64,000 nucleotides of DNA from Longimycelium tulufanense (GCF_014645795.1 NZ_BMMK01000004.1:62001-126000); one strand, 5' to 3'; shown: positions 25,567-37,513, counted from the stretch's first letter. The notes: a model not told the origin generated them from the letters alone. Numbers and translations are program-made.

Positions 25567-27561
25567 TCACCCGCCGGGACGGCAGTCGTAGAGCTGCAGG
25601 TCGTACCGGAACGAGATCGGCCTCCCGGAGTCCGTCGGGGGCAGTGTGACCGTTCGGCCGCCGCCCCCGTACTCCTTCGGGTCCACCTGGGAGCAGTTCA
25701 GGCGCACCCAGCCCGCAACGGGCGGTTCGGGTCTTTTCCTGCCGGACAGGATGTTCCCGAGGATGACGTACCGCAGTTCGCGCCGCGACACCAGGTCGGC
25801 GACGTGGTCGACGGACGGTGCGGGCAGGCTACCGGAGAAGCCACCGAAGGGTAGGACGGACTCTCCGGCGGCCGTGGCGGACGCGGCAATCATCGAACTC
25901 GCCGCGAACAGGTACTTCTCTCCCTGTCGCCGGGACCTCAGGTAGTCGAACGTCTTCTGGTTTCGCCGGGCGGACTTGTCGAACTCCGCCGCCGGTATCT
26001 TGCGCGGTCCCGCCGCCGGATCGAACGACACCGCGTCGGGATTGGGTACCACCGTCGTCGCGGCCCAAGCGGAGGGTGCCAACAGAACCGTGACGACGCC
26101 GAGGAAACCTCCCGCCGCGAGCACGTGCGTCGTCCACGGTCGCGCCCCGGGCGAGCGCTCGCTCGCCCGCGCCGAAACGATCCTCCCGATCACCAGCACC
26201 ACAACCGCGAGCGATCCCGTGACGACGACGCTGGGGGCCAGCCACGGCAGGAAACCCGGGAAACGCGACGCCAGATAGGCCGACCACACCGTCGACACCG
26301 CGATCATGAGCGGCAGCAACCACTTCCGCCACCCCTCCTGCCGATACGCCGACCACATCGTCGTCAGCGCCGTCGCGGCCAGCGCCGCCACCGGTGGCGC
26401 CAGCGCGGCCACGTAGAAGGAGTGCGCCACGTGTCCCAGACTGAACGCGACGACGTGGGCCAGCAGCCACACTCCCCACATGACGCAACCGGCCCGGGCC
26501 CACGCGGCCCGGGGTGCCGGATCGGGCCAGGCGATCCCGAGCAGCAGGCCGGCCAGCGCCAGCGGGTACAGCCAGCCGACCTGGGGCGCGACCTGGTCGC
26601 TCAACAGGTACAGCCAGTGCGTCCCGGTTCCCGAACCGATCTGTGCTCCCAGGCCCCCGCCCATCCCGAGATCGTCACCGACCCCGAACCGGCCCAGGGC
26701 GTTGTACCCGAAGACCATGGAGATCGGCGAGTTGTCCATGGAGCCGTCCACGTAGGGGCGGGCCGACGCGGGGGTCAGCAGCACCAGCACGATCCACAGG
26801 CTCGATACCGCCAGGGTGGTGACGCCGGCCAGCAGGAGCTGCCCGGCCCGGCGCCAGAGGACCGCCGGGTTCCGGCCCGCCGCCACCAGGTAGCCGACAC
26901 CCAGCGCCGGCAGCACCGCCCACGCCTGGACCATCTTGACGTGGAAGGCGAACCCCACCCAGACACCGCTGAGCAGGAGCCAACGCAGCCGACCCGTCTC
27001 GACGGACCGCTGCCACGCCGCCACCGCCAGCAGTAGGAGCAGCATCAGCAACATGTCGGCGATCTCGGCCTTGGCAAGCGCGCCCACCATCGGCGTGACG
27101 GCCAGCGCGGCCGCCGCCAGGATGCCGGCGACCGGGCCCCACCAGCGGCGGGTCACCCGGTGCAGGACGATCACCGCGAGCACGGCCTCGGCCACGTGTG
27201 GCAGCAGCACCGACCAGTTGTGGAACCCGAAGGCACGCACCGACAGCGCCTCGAGCCAGAACGAACCGGGCAGCTTGTCCAGCGTCAGGGTCCCGGACGG
27301 ATCCTGGGCGCCGAACACGAACGTCGTCCAGCTCTGCGACATGCTCCTGACCGCGGCCGAGTAGTAGTTGAGCAGCTGGTTCCGGTCCAGCTCCCAGCCG
27401 TAGCCCAGGGCCGTGGCCAGCACGAGGACGAGCAGGGCGGGACGCTCCCACCACGGGTTGCCGATCAAGGCCCGCCACGGCCTGGATCCGCTCACCGCGC
27501 TGGTGCGACCGAGACGACCCTGCTGATCAAAATCGGAGGGAATGGTGGTACTACTAACCAC
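25567..27561 (-). CDS. ArnT/PMT-like membrane glycosyltransferase
   Basis: A 664-residue multi-pass protein. After a short cytoplasmic N-terminus come LLVLVLATALGYGWELD and LNYYSAAVRSMSQSWTTFVF, then DPSGTLTLDKLPGSFWLEAL. This is the acidic first loop of GT-C enzymes that use polyprenyl-phosphate sugars (ArnT/PMT type). About 11-13 helices follow and then an outer C-terminal domain from about residue 500 (FDPAAGPRKIPAAEFDK, RRQGEKYLFAASSMIAASAT). Such actinobacterial proteins are annotated as mannosyl- or arabinosyl-transferases. The donor and acceptor are unknown. GTG 27561 is used. It converges with the Cdc48-like gene with only 35 bases between. Confidence 0.88.
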   Translation of the reverse strand: MVSSTTIPSDFDQQGRLGRTSAVSGSRPWRALIGNPWWERPALLVLVLATALGYGWELDRNQLLNYYSAAVRSMSQSWTTFVFGAQDPSGTLTLDKLPGSFWLEALSVRAFGFHNWSVLLPHVAEAVLAVIVLHRVTRRWWGPVAGILAAAALAVTPMVGALAKAEIADMLLMLLLLLAVAAWQRSVETGRLRWLLLSGVWVGFAFHVKMVQAWAVLPALGVGYLVAAGRNPAVLWRRAGQLLLAGVTTLAVSSLWIVLVLLTPASARPYVDGSMDNSPISMVFGYNALGRFGVGDDLGMGGGLGAQIGSGTGTHWLYLLSDQVAPQVGWLYPLALAGLLLGIAWPDPAPRAAWARAGCVMWGVWLLAHVVAFSLGHVAHSFYVAALAPPVAALAATALTTMWSAYRQEGWRKWLLPLMIAVSTVWSAYLASRFPGFLPWLAPSVVVTGSLAVVVLVIGRIVSARASERSPGARPWTTHVLAAGGFLGVVTVLLAPSAWAATTVVPNPDAVSFDPAAGPRKIPAAEFDKSARRNQKTFDYLRSRRQGEKYLFAASSMIAASATAAGESVLPFGGFSGSLPAPSVDHVADLVSRRELRYVILGNILSGRKRPEPPVAGWVRLNCSQVDPKEYGGGGRTVTLPPTDSGRPISFRYDLQLYDCRPGG

Positions 27562-27944
27562 CGCACGAGAATAACGGTCTTTTCGGGGATTCAGTCAAGG
27601 CCACGGGACACCCACCTCCGACATCTGCGTGAATTGTGATCACCGGCCCGCGGTACGGGAACCAGGCCGGCCACAGGCATCGGAATATGCCGCCCCACAA
27701 GGATATCCCCGCCGGTCACAACCTGCTTTCCGCGCCGAAGCCGGTCCCGCGAAACCACCCAGGAGCGAACAATACGGACAGTCGGACAAAAAAGAAACAG
27801 CAACCCAATCCCGCCATTAATCAGGGTCACAAATTTTTCAAGACGTAACGATGTGATCAAAATTCGACGTGACACGAAAAAGGGAGGGCGGTGTGCCACG
27901 GGCGGACGGGACGGCCCGCGCGGCACCCGCCGGCCCGACGCCGC
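27562..27944. other. Low-GC promoter region
   Basis: About 380 bases, clearly less GC-rich than the rest, with runs such as ACAAAAAAGAAAC and CACAAATTTTTC around 27785-27840. TGATCAAAAT occurs twice, at 27523-27532 and 27853-27862. No coding frame with good residue usage was found. It lies between two minus-strand genes, so it should carry the glycosyltransferase promoter and the VirR-like gene's end. Confidence 0.55.
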
Positions 27945-28604
27945 CTACCGACCCCCGTAGTCGTTCGTGACGATCACGACGAGACCCGGGCTGGCGTCGG
28001 AGATGCCGTCGAACCTGGGTTCCACGCGCATCCCGAACTGGCGTCCCAACGCCTCCGCGGCCGCCTTCTCGTCGGTCCCGGGCCGATAGTAGACGGTCGT
28101 GGTCGGGATGATCCCGCTCGAGTAGTTACCGACCTCGACGACTTCCCATCCGGCGGCACGGAAGTCGTCGGCCGCCCTGGCCGCGAGGTGTTTGATGGTG
28201 CTGTTGTTGTAGACGCGCAGCGGTGCACGCGGTGTCGCGCGCTGGTCGTCGGCGGGTTCCCTGCCACCCGGCGGGTTCGCGGTGTCCGGTCGACCGGTTG
28301 CGGGCGGGCCGCTCGGTTTGTCCGGCTTGGCCGGCTCGCTCGGCGCCGGGGTCGTGGTCGGTGCGGCGGCGGTGGTGGTGGTAGCCGGCGTGCTGCTCGG
28401 GCCGGCCGCGGTGGGGCTCTCGGCCGGGCTGCCGGTCGCGGTGCTGGCCGAGCTGGCCACCGTGCGCGGACCGTTGGCGCTGCCGTCCCCGCCTGCGGTC
28501 ACCGTCACGACGCCGACGATCACGGCGACCGAGGCCACCCCGAGCAGCGCGAGACCGGCGACCCGCAGTGGACGCGAGGGGTTCGCGGGGTCGATCGGGC
28601 TCAT
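27945..28604 (-). CDS. LytR_C-domain membrane protein (VirR/Rv0431-like)
   Basis: A 219-residue protein: cytoplasmic N-terminus, one membrane helix (LRVAGLALLGVASVAVIVGVV), a Ser/Thr/Pro-rich outer linker (about 45-120) and a C-terminal LytR_C domain (APLRVYNNSTIKHLAARAAD through GWEVVEVGNYSSGIIPTTTVYY). The M. tuberculosis homologue VirR controls vesicle release and cell-wall integrity. The gene follows the DUF3263 gene by ten bases on the same strand, and def is divergent from that unit. This is the same three-gene order as Rv0429c-Rv0430-Rv0431. Confidence 0.9.
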   Translation of the reverse strand: MSPIDPANPSRPLRVAGLALLGVASVAVIVGVVTVTAGGDGSANGPRTVASSASTATGSPAESPTAAGPSSTPATTTTAAAPTTTPAPSEPAKPDKPSGPPATGRPDTANPPGGREPADDQRATPRAPLRVYNNSTIKHLAARAADDFRAAGWEVVEVGNYSSGIIPTTTVYYRPGTDEKAAAEALGRQFGMRVEPRFDGISDASPGLVVIVTNDYGGR

Positions 28605-28614
28605 GTCTGTGGTT

Positions 28615-29025
28615 TCATCCCCCGTTCCACTGCCGCGGGTCCATGCCGAGCCGCCGCGCGACCCGGGCCTTCTGCCGGGCCGAGCGCAGCCGGCGCAACC
28701 GCTTGACCAGCATGGGATCCGCGCGCATCGCCTCCGGCTTGTCCATCAGGCTGTTCAGCACCTGGTAGTAGCGGGTGGCGGACATGTCGAACAACTCGCG
28801 GATCGCCTGTTCCTTGGCACCGGAGTACTTCCACCACTGCCGTTCGAAGGCGAGGATCTCGTGTTCCCGGCGGGTCAGGCCGTCGGCGGGGTCGTGCGGG
28901 GCCGCCCGTCGCTCGCCGGCGCGCTCCCGGGACCGGGCACGGGTCTCACGGGCCGGCTCACCCGACCGGGCCGGCGGCTCAGGGACCTGCTCGCAGGGTC
29001 GAGCCCTGAACTCTGCGGCGTCCAT
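28615..29025 (-). CDS. DUF3263 protein (Rv0430-like)
   Basis: A 136-residue protein. The first ~45 residues are a charged disordered tail. The conserved part is [20 protein letters not shown], then [20 protein letters not shown], then [20 protein letters not shown], which is DUF3263 and has a helix-turn-helix look. It may bind DNA but no function is proven. ATG 29025 follows GAGGAGCC; frames upstream have no site. It is the first gene of a two-gene unit with the VirR-like gene. The N-terminal tail is longer than in mycobacteria. Confidence 0.88.
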   Translation of the reverse strand: MDAAEFRARPCEQVPEPPARSGEPARETRARSRERAGERRAAPHDPADGLTRREHEILAFERQWWKYSGAKEQAIRELFDMSATRYYQVLNSLMDKPEAMRADPMLVKRLRRLRSARQKARVARRLGMDPRQWNGG

Positions 29026-29231
29026 CTGGCTCCTCGCCTCGAGTCGGCGGTTGCGTGCCACACCGGAACTACAGATATGTGATTCCCGGGACACCATTAC
29101 ACCACGCGGACCCGCCGCGACGCCGCGGCATCGGCCGGCGCGTCGTGCCGGCTCCAGAAGACCCCGTGCGGCGAGGATCGTGCCTGGCCCAGGTCGTATC
29201 CGCCGTCGACGCACGTCATAGGGTGACCGGT

Positions 29232-29807
29232 ATGTCCGTGCACCCCATCGTGATCGTCGGCGAGCCCGTGCTACACAAGCCGACCCGTCCCGTCGAGCGG
29301 TTCGACGACGAGCTGCGGAAGCTGGTCGACGACATGTTCGAGACCATGGCCGCGGCCCAAGGGGTCGGGCTGGCCGCCAACCAGATCGGCGTGGACCTGC
29401 GGGTGTTCGTGTACGACTGCCCGGACGACAAGGGTGAGCGGCACCACGGCGTGGTGGCCAACCCGGTACTGCAGACCTCGGAGATCCCGGAGACGATGCC
29501 CGATCCGGAGCACGACTGGGAGGGCTGCCTGTCGGTTCCGGGCGAGCCGTTCCCGACCGGTCGAGCGGGCTGGGCCAAGGTCACCGGTGCCGACCTGGAC
29601 GGCAACCCGATCGAGGTTGAGGGCACCGGCTACTTCGCGCGTTGCCTCCAGCACGAGACCGACCATCTCAACGGGTACATCTTCCTGGACCGGCTGATCG
29701 GCCGGTACAAGCGCGACTCCAGGCGGATGCTCAAGCGCAACGGCTGGGGCGTACCGGGGCTGTGCTGGGACCCGGCGAGCAAGGGCGACCCGTTCGGCGA
29801 GCACTGA
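29232..29807 (+). CDS. def: Peptide deformylase
   Basis: A 191-residue metalloenzyme that removes the formyl group from new proteins. The three family motifs are intact: [19 protein letters not shown] (zinc Cys) and [14 protein letters not shown] (zinc His pair with catalytic Glu). Length is normal for type I/III actinobacterial enzymes, with a C-terminal tail [20 protein letters not shown] also seen in relatives. ATG 29232. It is divergent from the DUF3263 gene with 206 bases between. Confidence 0.97.
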   Translation: MSVHPIVIVGEPVLHKPTRPVERFDDELRKLVDDMFETMAAAQGVGLAANQIGVDLRVFVYDCPDDKGERHHGVVANPVLQTSEIPETMPDPEHDWEGCLSVPGEPFPTGRAGWAKVTGADLDGNPIEVEGTGYFARCLQHETDHLNGYIFLDRLIGRYKRDSRRMLKRNGWGVPGLCWDPASKGDPFGEH

Positions 29808-29984
29808 TCGGTTCCGGACACCGCTGGCGACCGAAATCACCCGCGCGCCGACGATCTCCGTCGTGCCGGGTGGGAGCGGACGGCGCCGGCCCTCCGGTGA
29901 TCCGCTTCAGCCCAGGGCGAACGTCGGAACACCGCGCACTCTCCCCGGCTTGAACCTGCCACACGGGAGAGGTGGTGAACCGCC

Positions 29985-30941
29985 ATGACCGAGTCGATCC
30001 TGCCCGGTGGCGCCGAAAGGCCCGCCGAGCCCGCCCTGGATGCCTACTCGCGGACTGTGAGCGCGGTCGCTTCCGCGGTCACGCCCCATGTCGCCGCGGT
30101 GCGGTTGCGGCACGGAAGCGGTTCGGCGGTGGTGTTCACCGATGACCGCTTCCTGTTGACCAACGCGCACGTGGTCGGCGGTTCCGGGGCCGGCGTGGCA
30201 ACCTTCGCCGACGGGAGCGAAAGCCGGTTCGACGTCGTGGGGGCGGACTCGCTGTCGGACCTGGCGGTGCTGCGTGCGCGGGACGAGACGCCGGCCGCGG
30301 CCCGGTTCGGTGATGCCGACGGGCTCGTGGTCGGGCAGCTCGTGGTGGCGGTGGGGAACCCGGTGGGGCTGGCCGGGTCGGTGACGGCCGGGGTGGTCAG
30401 CGCGCTCGGGCGGGCGCTGCCGGTGCGGCAGGGCCGGGCGGCACGGGTGATCGAGGACGTGATCCAGACCGACGCCGCGCTCAACCCCGGCAACAGCGGT
30501 GGCGCGCTTGCGGATGCGAACGGCAGCGTGGTGGGGATCAACACGGCGTTGGCCGGGATCGGCCTCGGGCTCGCAGTGCCGATCAACGCCACCACGCGGC
30601 GGATCATCAGCACGCTTCTCGCGGAAGGGCGGGTCCGGCGGGCGTACCTGGGTGTGGTGGGGATGCCGGCACCGCTGCCCGCCGACGTGGCGCGGCGGAC
30701 GGGGCAGGACACCGGGGTCAGGCTGGTCGAGGTGATGGCCGGCGGACCGGCCGACCGGGCCGGGCTGCACCGCGGCGACCTGGTGTTGAGCGTCGGCCGG
30801 GAGCCGGTCGCGGACGCGCAGGGCATCCAGCGGCAGCTGTTCGGTGAGGCCATCGGCCTGCCGTTGCCGGTCACGGTGTTCCGCAACGGGGCGATGGTGG
30901 ACGTGATCGCCGTCCCCGCCGACCTCGCCGAGGTCGTCTGA
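29985..30941 (+). CDS. HtrA/DegP-like serine protease with PDZ domain
   Basis: A 318-residue S1C protease. The triad is His in LLTNAHVVGG, Asp in SLSDLAVLRA and Ser in NPGNSGGALAD. A single PDZ domain (about 225-310; YLGVVGMPAPLPADVA, GGPADRAGLHRGDLVLSV) follows. No signal peptide or membrane helix is visible, so it is either cytoplasmic or its start lies elsewhere; most HtrA proteins are exported. GAGAGGTGG sits upstream of ATG 29985. It removes misfolded proteins. It stands alone in this region, 177 bases after def. Confidence 0.92.
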   Translation: MTESILPGGAERPAEPALDAYSRTVSAVASAVTPHVAAVRLRHGSGSAVVFTDDRFLLTNAHVVGGSGAGVATFADGSESRFDVVGADSLSDLAVLRARDETPAAARFGDADGLVVGQLVVAVGNPVGLAGSVTAGVVSALGRALPVRQGRAARVIEDVIQTDAALNPGNSGGALADANGSVVGINTALAGIGLGLAVPINATTRRIISTLLAEGRVRRAYLGVVGMPAPLPADVARRTGQDTGVRLVEVMAGGPADRAGLHRGDLVLSVGREPVADAQGIQRQLFGEAIGLPLPVTVFRNGAMVDVIAVPADLAEVV

Positions 30942-31012
30942 TCCGGCAATCTTCGACAGTGGCCACCAGGGGCGCTGGCATCCATAACCGAACACCGTCA
31001 TCATGTGATGTC

Positions 31013-31258
31013 ATGACGAAACGTCTCACATTGCTGCTTCCGGACGGGCAACACGCGGAGATCAAGCAGAGCGCCGAGCAGGCGGGTATGTCACTTCACG
31101 CCTGGATCCTGCACGCCATCGAGCGCGAGAACCTGCGGCAGCGGTTGGCCGAGCACAACGAATGGTGCCTCGCCAACAAGGGCAGGCTGCCGGACCCGGT
31201 AGAGGAGTACAAGCGGCGCGCCGAAGCGAAGAAGCGGGCACTGGGGGGCACCGCGTGA
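31013..31258 (+). CDS. Ribbon-helix-helix antitoxin-like protein
   Basis: An 81-residue protein. MTKRLTLLLPDGQHAEIKQS followed by AEQAGMSLHAWILHAIEREN is the Arc/MetJ-type strand-helix-helix, and the C-terminal part is charged and helical (DPVEEYKRRAEAKKRALGG). It overlaps the next gene by GTGA. GTCATCATGTGATGTC at 30997-31012 is a near-palindrome right before the ATG and a likely self-operator. The product is expected to bind DNA and the downstream protein. Confidence 0.75.
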   Translation: MTKRLTLLLPDGQHAEIKQSAEQAGMSLHAWILHAIERENLRQRLAEHNEWCLANKGRLPDPVEEYKRRAEAKKRALGGTA

Positions 31259-31551
31259 CCCCTCTGCAGGGGCAGATACGAGCCGTCCTCGGCGACGACT
31301 CGCGACACGTGTTGATCTACTCGGGCGACATGTTCAACACCCTCCACGGTGAGGACTTTGTACTCACGATGGATGTCATGGATCACCCGACGCCTCTTGC
31401 CATCGAGCTACCTGGGCAGAATCGCTGGGTGTGGTACACGTGGCTCGAGCACACCCCGAAAGCCATGCTGGGGCCCGTCGTTCATGAGATCTCGAAGTTC
31501 GACGTTTCCGAAATCAACACGAAGTTGTTCTTGATCCTCACTACGAACTGA
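31255..31551 (+). CDS. Small toxin-like partner of the RHH protein
   Basis: A 98-residue protein that overlaps the antitoxin-like gene by four bases. It starts VTPLQGQIRAVLGDDSRHVL and continues IYSGDMFNTLHGEDFVLTM. This faintly recalls the MazF/PemK opening (a start like 'RGDIWLV' and 'VLVVSNDxFN'), and the end has a final helix-strand. The usual Arg and Thr residues of MazF nucleases are not clear. It could be a divergent MazF-like RNase or an unrelated toxin. Support is mainly from operon layout and size. Confidence 0.5.
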   Translation: MTPLQGQIRAVLGDDSRHVLIYSGDMFNTLHGEDFVLTMDVMDHPTPLAIELPGQNRWVWYTWLEHTPKAMLGPVVHEISKFDVSEINTKLFLILTTN

Positions 31552-31582
31552 CCTCCTCGCACCCGGTCGGGCTGGAGGCGAG

Positions 31583-31620
31583 CCGGGAGGTCCAGCATCC
31601 GGGTGGAGCTGGACTCCCGG
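31583..31620. terminator. Terminator before the thiC riboswitch
   Basis: CCGGGAGGTCCAGC (31583-31596) pairs with GCTGGACTCCCGG (31608-31620) with one bulged G and an 11-base loop. It ends the toxin-like unit and insulates the thiC promoter region. Confidence 0.65.
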
Positions 31621-31674
31621 TGGCCGGCTCACTAGCCTCCCCTGCGGGGCTCGTTCCCCGAACCGACAACTGGA

Positions 31675-34294
<2,620 letters not shown>

Positions 34295-34377
34295 TGATCA
34301 AGTTGCGCTTCGCTGTGTGACCGACGACCGTGCAGACTTGCCGCCTCACTCACGTGGGTGTTGGTATGCCTGGTTAG

Positions 34378-36324
34378 GTGGGCTTCTTGGGTCGCGCATC
34401 GTCGATCACCGCTGAGGGGCGTCGGTCCGGTTCGCCGGCCGCGCGCGGAGCCGTGCCGGGCCGGGGCGGTGGTCGGCCACCGGCCCCACCCGGCCAACGG
34501 CTGCTCATCGTGCTGGCGGTCACCGCGGTCGCCACCGGAACGGCCGCCGCGTTCGGCCTCGCCGAGATCACCGCCATCGCGGGCCTCGGCACCATGTTCG
34601 GCCTCATGGCCGGGGTCGGTGGCTCGCTGCGCGCGGACCTGAAGCTGTTGAGCTGGTGCGGGCCGCTGCTCGTGCTGGCGCTGGCCGCCGGGCCCGCGGT
34701 GGACGAGCTGCCCGCGCTCGCGATCGCGGTGCCCACCGTCGCGGTGCTGGGTGCGGCGTTCGCGCCGCTGCTGGGCTGGCGGCTGGAGCTGGCGGTGGGC
34801 GCGTTCCTCACCGCGACCGTGCTGGCCAGCGCCACCGGCATCGGCACCGGCCTGAGCATCCTGGTGCGGCTGGCGGCCGCGGCGCTCGGGGTGGCCTTCG
34901 CGGTGGTGCTGCGGATCGTGTTCGGCGGGCGGGACCCGTCGGCGAACACGCGTACCGCCGTGTCCGAGGCGTTGACCAGCCAGGACCCCCACACGTTGCC
35001 GCAGGCCATCAAGGTCTGGCGGTCCGCCGGGGGCGAGCCCTGGCTCGGGGAGGCGCTGGCCGGGGTCTCGGCCGTCCGCACGGCCCGGGCCGAGCTGGGC
35101 GCTCGGGTACTGACGGCACCTCCGCAGGTGGGCGAGCGGCTGCGGATCGCCCTGGTCGAGGCGGACCGGGTCATCTCCCAGCTCGCGCTGGCGGTGCGGG
35201 CCCGTTCGACCCGCACGCTACCGATGCTGGACCTGCTGCTGCAGCAGCTGGAGTGGGTGCGGCTCGCCTCGCCACCGGCGGACGTCGTGCGCCAGCTCGA
35301 CTCGCTGACCACGGGCCTGCGTCGGGTGCGCAACTCGCTGACGACCCGGGTCACCGGCACGACCGAGACGGCTCCGCGCGGCGCGCGCCGGCGCATCCTG
35401 GGCGAGGAGTTGCGGGCGCTGCTGGTCCCCCAGTCGGCGCTGCTCCGGCACGCCCTGCGATCGACGGTGGCGGTGCTGGTCGGTGCCTCGATCGCGGTGT
35501 GGCAGCACAATCCGCAGGCCTCGATCCTGGTGATCACGATCTTCGCCGTGCTGCGGCCGTCGCGACGGGACAGCGTTTCGGTGGCCCTGCAGCGGGCGGC
35601 GTGGACGTTCGTGGCGGTCGGGTTCGCCGCGGCGATCGGCGCGGTCACCCCGGGACCGATCCTGGTCGCGGCGTTCGTGGTGCTCGGCGTGGTCGGGTTC
35701 CCGGTGCTGCAGCGCAACCACACCGCGCTCACCGCACTGCTCACCGCGTTGGTGGTGGTGCTGCGTGGCGTCGACCACCGCAGTCCGCTGATCGACATCG
35801 TCATCAACTTCCTGACCAGTGCCGCGATCGGCGCGACGCTGGCGCTCGCCGTGGGCTACCTGACCCTGCCGCGGCCGCGCGCCGGCCTGTTGGAGCGGGT
35901 GCACAACGCGGTGGAGTCGGTGCGCGGGCTGACGTGGGCGTTGCTGGAGCCCGGCGGGGCGAGGCAGGTGAAGTCGCTGCACGCGATCGCGGTGCGGCGG
36001 GTGCACGACCTGCTGGCGTTCGTGGACCGCGCCGAGGAGGAGCCCGAGGAGGTGCGGGAGGCCGCCCGCGAGGCCGGGCACGCGTTGGACACGTTGCGCG
36101 CGGTGCTCCGGGAGCTGGCCGAGCTGCCCGAGGAGCTGCGGCGGCCGGCGGTGCCCGCGGTGCGGCGGGTGCGTGCCGTGCTGGGCCCGCCGAGCCAGGC
36201 CGGGCCGGACGAGCTGCAGGTGGTGCCGCACAACCAGCCGTGGCAGGCCGCGTTGGCCGCGCAGATGATGGTCACCGAGGCCAACGCGGTGCAGCGCGCG
36301 GTCGCGCGGATGGCCGAGGAGTGA
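34378..36324 (+). CDS. FUSC family transporter-like protein
   Basis: A 648-residue membrane protein. Two blocks of helices: residues about 40-190 (LLIVLAVTAVATGTAAAFGL, LLVLALAAGPAVDEL, ILVRLAAAALGVAFAVVLRI) and about 360-500 (RSTVAVLVGASIAVW, FVAVGFAAAIGAVTPGPILV), each followed by a helical cytoplasmic domain. The C-terminal region (RPRAGLLERVHNAVESVRGL) fits FUSC/aromatic-acid-exporter proteins. Substrates in actinobacteria are unknown. GTG 34378 lacks a strong ribosome site. It is 83 bases after thiD. Confidence 0.82.
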   Translation: MGFLGRASSITAEGRRSGSPAARGAVPGRGGGRPPAPPGQRLLIVLAVTAVATGTAAAFGLAEITAIAGLGTMFGLMAGVGGSLRADLKLLSWCGPLLVLALAAGPAVDELPALAIAVPTVAVLGAAFAPLLGWRLELAVGAFLTATVLASATGIGTGLSILVRLAAAALGVAFAVVLRIVFGGRDPSANTRTAVSEALTSQDPHTLPQAIKVWRSAGGEPWLGEALAGVSAVRTARAELGARVLTAPPQVGERLRIALVEADRVISQLALAVRARSTRTLPMLDLLLQQLEWVRLASPPADVVRQLDSLTTGLRRVRNSLTTRVTGTTETAPRGARRRILGEELRALLVPQSALLRHALRSTVAVLVGASIAVWQHNPQASILVITIFAVLRPSRRDSVSVALQRAAWTFVAVGFAAAIGAVTPGPILVAAFVVLGVVGFPVLQRNHTALTALLTALVVVLRGVDHRSPLIDIVINFLTSAAIGATLALAVGYLTLPRPRAGLLERVHNAVESVRGLTWALLEPGGARQVKSLHAIAVRRVHDLLAFVDRAEEEPEEVREAAREAGHALDTLRAVLRELAELPEELRRPAVPAVRRVRAVLGPPSQAGPDELQVVPHNQPWQAALAAQMMVTEANAVQRAVARMAEE

Positions 36325-36368
36325 ACACCCGGCCGGCCGACGCGCTGACCAGCCCGAATGCTTACCGT

Positions 36369-36409
36369 CGGATGCGGAGCGTGAACACCGTTGTCACGTC
36401 CCGCATCCG
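36369..36409. promoter_or_regulatory. Nested inverted repeat before the beta-family pair
   Basis: CGGATGCGG (36369-36377) and CCGCATCCG (36401-36409) are perfect inverses, and inside them CGTGA (36380-36384) pairs with TCACG (36394-36398). Together a 41-base near-palindrome lies 13 bases upstream of the first beta-family start. It may be an operator, or the terminator of the FUSC gene that ends 45 bases earlier. Confidence 0.6.
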
Positions 36410-36421
36410 GGGGTGGGTGCC

Positions 36422-37513
36422 GTGGGGGAGGAACGAGCCGGGCCGGGAAGCTTCCGCGCGCTGGCGGTCCTGCGCGCCAAGGAAGGTGAGCTGACGGCCC
36501 TGCGGCAGCTCCGCTCCGGCCGGTTCCGGCAGCAGTTCCACGCGGTGCAGCCGTTGCTCCGGATGGACCCGGGAAGGCCGGTGGACGGCGACCACATCGA
36601 CGACCTGGCTGGTTGTGCGGCGGCTCATGCCCTTGGCGGCCGCCCCGTGATGATCGACGCCTCCGACCTGGACGACCCCGCCGCGACAATGCGGACATTC
36701 CGGGACAAGATGGGCATGCTCCCGGATTCCTGCCGGTTCATCCCTGTCGTGCGTGCCACCGACCCACGTAGCTATGTCGACCTGCTCGGCGCACTCGCCG
36801 ACGAGTGCGACTGCGGAGCCGCCCTCCGCTATGTCGTCGAACACACGCCACCCGGGGACATCACCGCCGCGATCACCGCCGCGATCGCCGCGCTGCGACA
36901 CGAACGCGAAGCGATCGACCTCATCATCGACGTCGGTTACCTCCCGAACCGTCGGACCGCGCGGCAACGTGCGGAGCAGGTCACAGCGCTCGTGAGCAGC
37001 CACCCCTGCCTGCAGGGCTACCGAACCACCAGCGTCGTGGCGGGGTCGGTGCCGAAGTCCCTCAGACACGTCGGCCGGCTGCGGCAGGTGCGGCACGAGG
37101 AGGAGCTGTGGCGGGGTGTCGCTACCGGCTCGACCCGAAAGGACCTGCGGTTCGGAGACTTCGGCGTCGTCCACCCGGTCCCGCCCAAACGCTCGGGCGG
37201 CCGCTTCACCCACTCCACGTTGCGCTACGCGGTCAACGGGTTCTGGCTGTTCTTCCGGCAGTCAATAGAGGATCACCTCGACGAGGCGACCGCCTGCGGT
37301 GAGGACGGCCGGACGCACACGTTCCGACTCATCAGTCGGGAGCTGGTGGCCGACACCGAAGAGTATTTCGGCCCCACCTTCTCCTGGGGGGATCACCAGC
37401 TTGCCTCGAGCGCGAACGGCAACGGGGAGAAGCTCGGCACGACCAGTACACCGGTCGCCTTCGCGACCTCACATCACTTGGCGTACCTCGCGGAGCGGCC
37501 GTTGGCCGCGTGA
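36422..37513 (+). CDS. Beta family protein, first of a tandem pair
   Basis: A protein of about 363 residues of the family annotated as 'beta family protein' (Pfam Beta_protein). It shares landmarks with the next gene: FRALAVLRAKEGELTAL, IPVVRATDPRSYVDLL, AIDLIIDVGYLPN, TTSVVAGSVPKS, DLRFGDFGVVHPVPPK, FSWGDHQLASS and ATSHHLAYL. Alternating strands and helices suggest a TIM-barrel-like fold, and the repeated FSWGD-plus-SHH block near the C-terminus is a possible active or binding site. No known catalytic motif is visible. GTG 36422 has a GGGGGTGGG-type site; GTG 36413 is possible. Relatives occur in mobile and defence-rich regions of other genomes; that is recollection, not proof. Confidence 0.75.
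   Translation: MGEERAGPGSFRALAVLRAKEGELTALRQLRSGRFRQQFHAVQPLLRMDPGRPVDGDHIDDLAGCAAAHALGGRPVMIDASDLDDPAATMRTFRDKMGMLPDSCRFIPVVRATDPRSYVDLLGALADECDCGAALRYVVEHTPPGDITAAITAAIAALRHEREAIDLIIDVGYLPNRRTARQRAEQVTALVSSHPCLQGYRTTSVVAGSVPKSLRHVGRLRQVRHEEELWRGVATGSTRKDLRFGDFGVVHPVPPKRSGGRFTHSTLRYAVNGFWLFFRQSIEDHLDEATACGEDGRTHTFRLISRELVADTEEYFGPTFSWGDHQLASSANGNGEKLGTTSTPVAFATSHHLAYLAERPLAA

Noticed and set aside
27591-27926. A 111-residue minus-strand frame with a hydrophobic patch in the low-GC gap
   Set aside because: Hydrophobicity comes from the AT-rich stretch; no start signal, and the rest is Arg-rich.
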